A stretch of 64,000 bases of DNA from contig NC_089445.1 in the NCBI RefSeq assembly GCF_026210795.1, positions 868,001 to 932,000 on the forward strand, given 5' to 3'. Positions 58,317 to 64,000 of this stretch are shown piece by piece (within the stretch, counting starts at the first letter, position 1; the number at the start of each line of letters is the position of its first letter). The position numbers and the translations under genes were made by a program. Source of the stretch: Rhizophagus irregularis (lineage: Eukaryota; Glomeromycota; Glomeromycetes; Glomerales; Glomeraceae). Under the pieces are notes generated by a model that did not search any database, had not been told where the DNA came from, and worked only from the letters and a program-made list of their open reading frames with translations.

Positions 58317-58372
58317 ATAATCACCAAATATGGACTGTCCCAAATGTGTGACTATAAAGAGAGTTGACTGTA

Positions 58373-60700
58373 CAAGAAAGTTCGTCTCAAAAATGAAGTT
58401 TTCCTCCAGATGCAACTTAAAAGTAGATGTAAAATACAGTTTAAATGATAAAAATATATGTAATTTTACGAAAAGAAAAAGATTTACTAAGTTGAAAAAG
58501 GTAGTTATTTAGGTAGTTTTTGTGTAAACCACAAAAAGTCAATTTTTATAATAAAAAAAAATTTTTTTGATTTCAATAAAACTTTTAGCAAAAGCTTTTT
58601 TTTAACCATTAATTATTTTATTTCTAGCTATAATTTGGCAAAACAAACAACTTTTGTTAAGCTTAAAAGGGTGATTATTATATCAGATTTTTTGTATGTT
58701 ATTTATAAATTTTGTTAAAATTTTTTAATTAGGACGCTAATAAGAATTTTTTTTTTATTAAAATAATATTATTAGGTCTATTTGAGTGTTATAAATAATT
58801 TTAAATCACAAAGCTAGTCAAAATATAATGCTTTTTTGTTTATCTATATTAGACCTTTAATGCTTAAATCTTGGTATTGTAGTAATTATGTAAATTTTTA
58901 TAATTTATTAAAAAAAAACTTTAAAATTTTTAAATTTTAATTCATTTAACAAAAAAATAAAGCAAAAATTATTTATTTATAGAAAAATTCATATTGGATA
59001 TTAGGTTTGCTTACCTTGTTAAACCATAAATACAAATAGTATAATATGAATAAGTAAAATGTTTTTTTTATGTTTAAAGTAACGTTAAAATAAAAGATAA
59101 TTATAATATATTTAAAAAAAATAAGCAAAAAAAAAAGTTAAAAAAGTTTTCTTAATACTTTATTAGTTTGCTATATCAAAATAACCATATAATTGACAAC
59201 CTTCACTGGCCAAATGCAACTGAATAAAGTGAAGTTTTTGACTTTTAAAAGGTTTAAAAATATTTTTCAAACCTTGAACGAACATGTTTACTATTGTTGG
59301 AAAAAGTGTTACATTACATAAATATGGTGTTACTTTTGACTTGAAAATTCCAATTTTAATGAAATTTAGGCCAGCATTATGAATCTGGCCAGAATTAAGA
59401 AAATTTTGGCCAGAATTATAATTTAAAAATTAATGAATTTTAACTAATTAAACTAATTTAGCCAAATTTAAATATTATATATATATTATATACCTAAAGA
59501 CTGTATCATATTAAGAATTTTTATTATAATATCATAGTACAAAAAATCTCACCACTAATTTTGCTGAAATAACCAGTGACTGTTATGTTTTTAAAACCAT
59601 TTTATGATATTTTTAAAATATTGTCAAAACACTTTACTAACATTTAAAATATTAATTATAAAATGTATTATGTACAGTAATTTATTGTTAAAAATATTAT
59701 AATATACAATAATATATTATAAAAATAAATATTAATCTATCTATATTTCATTGTAATTAATGTTAAGTTCAAACCATACTAACACCACACCTGCCATCAA
59801 TTCTTTCAATAAAAATTCTCTTTGATTATAATCCACAGATACTTTAACAAGGACCCCAAACAATATATATATAGGTCAGATAAAAAATTCAAAATTTACT
59901 AAAGTCAATAAGCAAATATTTTTCATGTCTGCTAAGCAAATTTTTATCTAATCCATAAATTTTTTACACTGCTAAGCAATTTATTTTATGATATATATAT
60001 ATTTATATATAATTTTTTTTATAAAATATGTATATAAAAAAAACTAAAAAAACAAAAATTTTTGAAATAATGTATGGATAAAGCTATTATTATTTTTTTG
60101 TAATATTGCAACTTATAAATGTTTCTTATTAATATTTTGTATATCTGTTCTGTGACTTTAGAGCGTAATTTAGGCACTTTAGTCAAAGAAAACATCCAAA
60201 ACCTTCTTAAGTAAAGTTGTTCAGCAGGTTCGAATCTACTTACATATAAATTTTTATCATGATTGAATAGATATTTATGGATTTATTCATGTTTTTTTAA
60301 CACTACCAATACGCGGAATTTTTATTTTTAAAATTTACTGTAAAATTTGTCAAAAAAAATATTTTTAAAAAATTTTCTAAGTAAAAATGAAATAACTTTT
60401 ATTGATTATTACAAAAATTATAGTGTAAAATTATAAAAAAACAGAAAAACACTTATTTTTCCCTTCCCATCCACCCGTTGCTCTTATTTTCAATATATAT
60501 TTTATGCGGACGCATATTTGTTTTATCAAAAACACATTACACGATCACGTCTAAAAATGATTCCTGTATTACGTATACAATTAACTTATTCTTTGTATTA
60601 AAAATAGTAAATTTTTTTTACACAAACATGTTTATAACTTTGTTTACATATTTTATTAAATTTTTTTAATGTGAAAAATGTAAATATATATTATATTATA
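58373..60700. other. AT-rich intergenic region, no gene seen
   Basis: No supportable coding region. The segment at 59370-59425 (ggccagcattatgaatctggccagaatt) shares wording with repeats at 49200-49250 and 61340-61520, suggesting dispersed MITE fragments. A B-box-like ggttcgaatct at 60228 lacks a convincing tRNA fold. Confidence 0.45.
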
Positions 60701-60706
60701 TATATA

Positions 60707-60865
60707 CAGTCTACCTTGATATAGCGAAGAAACCGTTCTGCACCTCAAATTCATTATAGCAAGTTAACGAAGAATTTGAAGAATTTGATTGGTTACTTCG
60801 TTATAGCGAGGGAAAATTGACACGTGATTCGTTATATAAAAATTCGCTATAGGAAGGGTAAACTG
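60707..60865. mobile_element. pogo-like MITE, 159 bp
   Basis: The ends CAGTCTACCTTGATATAGCGAA and the complement of a closely related sequence (cagtttaccc..tatagcgaa) face each other and are flanked by TA on both sides. The interior repeats gttatagcga. It is distinct in sequence from the element at 47383-58370 but has the same CAGTYWAC-type start. Confidence 0.75.
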
Positions 60866-61144
60866 TATATTAAAAAAATCTATCCTGCTACGCAAATATA
60901 TATCTGACTATTAATAATTTAATACTCTGCTACGCATAATCATATCTGACTATTTAAAAATTATGTTATCAAATAAGCAATAATAAATCTCACATAGGAA
61001 AAATTTTTATATATTGGTTAAGCAAACTCAAAACCTACCTTTATATATATTGTTCGGGGTCCTCTTTAACAGGTCTTTTATTATTCAAAATTTAAGTCTA
61101 AAAGAGAAATATGAAACTTTAGTAACCGTTTTATTATAAAACAG

Positions 61145-62400
61145 TTTGAAGAAAAACAAAGAAAAAACTCACCTAAATTCATGTCCAAATAAACTGAAAA
61201 ACCAACTACCTAAAAAGAAAGAAAAAAAAAACAGTTTGTTAAATTATATAAAATGTGGAAAAAAACTGAAATTGGAAAACTTACGTGACCAAAGGGATCC
61301 AAAGAGATCTGATGAGCAGTGAATTCCATTAAGATTACTTGCTGAAATTAGGTAATTTAGGCCAAGGCCAAAACTTTTTTGTAGCCGAAAGTTTAGGCAA
61401 TCAAAAATAAATTTGCCAAAATTTATAATGCCGAAATTATTGCCAAAAGTCCAAAATTTGACAGAAATTATTGTTATAATTCTGGCCATTTTTAGGACGT
61501 AATTCTGGTCAGAAAATGATTGACATTTTAAATTTCCTTTTTTGGAAGTTTGTGTAACCTTTATGAAACCGATTTCACCAATTTTACTGGAAAATAAAAT
61601 TTCTTTTTTTTGGAAATTAGTGTAATGTCACGTGACACAATGTCGTAATTTCGGCCAAATTTTAATTTTAGCCAAAATTAAGACCGAGTTTCGGCCTAAT
61701 TTCAGCATTTTTGGCATTTGATTTAATTGGCCGAAATCTTTTGAAATTTCCTTTTTAGTTTTGGAAGGCAATCTTAAATCCCATATCAAAAGTGACTTTC
61801 ACAGCCTGTCTAAATAAAAGAAAATGAAATATTAGAGAACATTTCATTAAAGAAATTAAATTCGAAAAAGAAATATTTTACCAAAATCTGAAATCTGAAA
61901 TCCATGTGTCCATTCTAAAAAAAAATAAACAAAATTCAAAACATTAATATTTGTTTCATTTAAATTAATAACCTAGTAAAATAGAGAAAAAAAAACCTAC
62001 CAAAAATGAAATTCTGTATGTTCAAAGAGGCCTTAACCAGTCACCTAAAAAAAGAAACAAAATAACGAAATCGTAAGTATAGTTTTGTTAAATATAAAAT
62101 TCATGTATTGGATTGGATTAAGTTTTGGGTTGTTATGTGAAAATATCCTTGAATTCATCCATTATTATCAAAGGTTTGAGGGAAATTATCCAAAGAACTG
62201 ATCACTTAAAAAAAGGGAAAAAATAACAAAATGTACAATAAGTAAAGTTTTGTTAAATATGAAATCTAAAATATTATAAACATACCGAATCTAAGATCTG
62301 TCACCTAAAAAAAAAAAGAAAATAATGAATGTCAGTAATATTTCATTAAAATAAAAAATTTAAAGAAAATATTGTAAACTTACCAAAATACTACACTACT
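61145..62400 (-). repeat. Second region of short exon-like minus-strand segments
   Basis: Segments of 19-60 nt lie between donor-like (GTAAG, GTAGG, GTATG, GTGAG) and acceptor-like (TTTTTTAG) sites on the minus strand at about 61170-61210, 61280, 61880-61915, 62000-62045 and 62285-62305. They differ from those at 25.6-28 kb, but the architecture of tiny exons in A/T-rich spacers is the same. A hAT-like MITE (61330-61776) sits inside. Whether they form a gene cannot be decided by eye. Confidence 0.35.
61330..61776. mobile_element. hAT-like MITE, 447 bp, related to 46651-46871
   Basis: Ends TAAGATTACTTGCTGAAA and the complement of TTTTGGAAGGCAATCTTA, flanked by aattccat (61322-61329) and aatcccat (61777-61784), a 7/8 duplication. 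The end sequences are close to those of the 221-bp element at 46651. The interior is built of gccgaaatt and ggccaaaatt words. Confidence 0.7.
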
Positions 62401-63240
62401 TGGACAAAAGTAGGCAGAAGCCTATTTTTGCTAATTACTCAAAATTGCATATATTAACAATACTTGAAATTTTAATATGTGTTAACATAAGTTTTTAAGA
62501 ATATAATACCAAATTTTCATGCTTCTAACCTTCATACAACTGTATTAATTAAAAAAAGAACTTTGATAATTGTTATACTAGTTGGATAAAAGTAGCAGTC
62601 TCTTTATGTTTATTAATTGCTCAAAATTGCACATATTAACAGTGCTTGAAATTTTAATATTTAATAACATAGATCTTGAATAACATAATATCAAAATTTC
62701 ATGCTTCTAACTTTCATACAGCTGTATTGATGAAAAAAATTTAAAAATTTCTGATTGATTGTTAAATTAAAAAAAATGGGCACTTTTAATGATATTGTTA
62801 ATTTGTTATTTTTTAGAAAAGACAAAAATATAAAAATTCATATATTTATTTTCTAAACTATATTCTTTACAATACAAAAAAAATATATATATTTTCAGTT
62901 ATTATGCATAATTTTGAGAAAATGTGAAAGTACAGCACTGTTGTTTTTAAAATTAATTTTCTTTTAATTTTTTCATAATTCGTATAAAAATAAAAGCTAA
63001 AAAAAAGAAATTTTGTGTATATACATTAACCAGGACTCTGTACTGCTACATATTAAAATTTCAGGTATCATTGCTATGTATAATTCTAAATAAACTGACA
63101 GTATTGGACTATTTGCTCACTTTACTTACTTTTATATATAGTTAATTATCAAATTTTTGTTTTAAGTTCTTTCTAATTAAGAAAGTTGTATGAAGGCTAG
63201 AAATCTAAAATTTTGATATTATGTTTTTCAAAATCTATGT
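62388..63240. repeat. Direct and inverted copies of a CTTCTAACCTTCATACAACTGTATT unit
   Basis: A ~190-bp segment (ggacaaaagtag to catacaactgtatt) at 62400-62550 is repeated at 62582-62730. Part of it occurs inverted at 63180-63225 (agttgtatgaaggctagaaa). Probably fragments of one or two DNA elements; precise ends not determined. Confidence 0.5.
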
Positions 63241-63309
63241 TATTACTATACTTCTCCGCGAATTGAATTCTTAGAATGCCGAAATATACGGCAGCTGTGC
63301 TGAATCTGA

Positions 63310-63425
63310 ATTGACGTAACCGTAATTATTTTAACAGACGTAACGCATTTTGACAGATGTAACACATTTTGACGGATGAAATGCATTTTAACAGACGTAA
63401 TAAATTTTGACAGACATAATAGAAT
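63310..63425. repeat. ~21-bp tandem repeat (ACAGACGTAACGCATTTTG)
   Basis: Five to six units of about 20-21 bp with consensus ttttgacagaygtaaygca. No frame function; the open frame on the minus strand through it is repeat-derived. Confidence 0.8.
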
Positions 63426-63768
63426 ATATTGTAATATCGTATACAAAGAGCAAAAGTTAATTATAATTTATAAAATTTTTTTATTAAAAACTTTCAAGTA
63501 TCGATTTAGTTTTAAAAATTTAATATAATATATATAATACAATTTCTATTATAATAAAAAATATATATATAATGATAAAATAATAAAAAAAATCATCTAT
63601 TTGAACGAGACCGACAACGATTTCTTGTCATAAAAAAAAATATTAGAGGTAATACAATTTTTTATAATTAACATCTTAGTTCAACACGTTGGGTGAATTC
63701 ACAAAGTTAGTCATATGGTACTAATATAATTTATGGATTTAAAATAGTTATTTGATAAATTAATTTCA

Positions 63769-63895
63769 TTAAAATGTATTAGAAAGTTTCTGTTGCACAT
63801 TAAATATTGTACTTTCAATTACTCTTTCGTTTACCACTGGAACTTCTGAGCCTGGTATTTTTGGTCTCGACTTCGGAGGAGCTAGTTCGCGCTCT
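63769..63895 (-). CDS. Probable terminal exon of a gene extending beyond the right edge
   Basis: On the minus strand an open stretch reads ERELAPPKSRPKIPGSEVPV, then NERVIESTIFNVQQKLSNTF and a TAA at 63771-63769. It is preceded by a pyrimidine-poor acceptor-like TTTTATGAG. A possible short upstream exon follows an ATTACAG near 63986. The composition is protein-like but the family is not recognised. Partial. Confidence 0.35.
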
Positions 63896-64000
63896 CATAA
63901 AATAAAATATACTATGTTAATATAAGCTTGGCAACTCAAAAAATTAACAATAAGTATTGTCATATTTAATATTCACCGAGTGACTGTAATATATGATACA

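Larger units (their letters stand above)
47383..58370. mobile_element. pogo-like TA-flanked element split by nested insertions
   Basis: The left end CAGTCAACTCCCTCTATAG (47383) and the right end, its complement with two changes, ending 58370, are each flanked by TA, the target duplication of Tc1/mariner/pogo elements. Further tatagtcac words follow inside the left end. Removing the nested SINEs, the LINE and their duplications leaves about 960 bp without a transposase, so the host is non-autonomous. It contains ~147-bp tandem units marked by cgaatcgaatgg at 47648, 48829, 48977 and 49124. Confidence 0.75.

Noticed and set aside
60160-60240. Possible tRNA gene around ggttcgaatct
   Set aside because: Only a B-box-like word and a 4-of-5 T stem are present; no credible acceptor or anticodon stem could be drawn.

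Overview
The window looks like a very AT-rich, intron-bearing fungal nuclear genome. The best fit is an arbuscular mycorrhizal fungus of the Rhizophagus type (Glomeromycotina). This rests on short GT-AG introns of about 50-145 nt, a Crinkler-like nuclease/kinase gene, fragments of SAM-domain and zinc-ribbon families that I recall as amplified in that lineage, and dense transposon debris. No bacterial operons, rRNA genes or CRISPR arrays are visible. The lineage call is inference.

Layout. (1) 1-9.6 kb: AT-rich repeats and a small hAT-like MITE (2039-2233). Then a three-exon NmrA-like oxidoreductase (3116-4120), two decayed fragments, and a Crinkler-type protein with an N-terminal CRN header, a PD-(D/E)XK nuclease-like domain and a C-terminal kinase (6489-8679). 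(2) 9.6-17 kb: a decayed multi-exon gene (11376-12266, minus), a five-exon RBR E3 ubiquitin ligase (14319-15676, minus) and a single-exon protein of five ~48-residue repeats (15919-16881, minus). (3) 18.6-24.4 kb: a SAM-domain pseudogene, a Tc1/mariner transposase pseudogene and zinc-ribbon debris. (4) 25.2-28.3 kb: a long array of short, exon-like repeats with splice-site-like edges on the minus strand. (5) 29878-34763: a near-perfect palindrome with ~2.3 kb arms. Each arm carries one copy of a secreted 148-residue protein whose C-terminal half has the catalytic signature of the colicin E3-type ribonuclease. (6) 36391-42833: a complete CACTA-type DNA transposon with CACTG ends, a 3-bp TTA duplication, a DNA-binding-type partner gene and a Transposase_21-like transposase with one frameshift. 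(7) 43.2-47 kb: a tRNA-like SINE fragment and two adjacent hAT-like MITEs. (8) 47383-58370: a nested stack. A TA-flanked, pogo-like element was invaded by an 8-kb non-LTR retrotransposon (ORF1, ORF2 with endonuclease and reverse transcriptase, RNase H) and by two ~1-kb tRNA-headed SINE-like elements, each insertion with an identifiable target-site duplication. (9) 58.4-64 kb: AT-rich sequence with a pogo-like MITE, another hAT-like MITE, more exon-like minus-strand segments, and a probable terminal exon of a gene leaving the window.

Host genes that look intact are few: the NmrA-like enzyme, the Crinkler-like protein, the RBR ligase, the repeat protein and the twin secreted ribonuclease-like genes. 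Most of the rest is mobile DNA and its decay products. The most unusual item is the duplicated, signal-peptide-bearing colicin E3-like ribonuclease gene. It suggests transfer of a bacterial antibacterial nuclease module into a fungal secretome, followed by inverted duplication.
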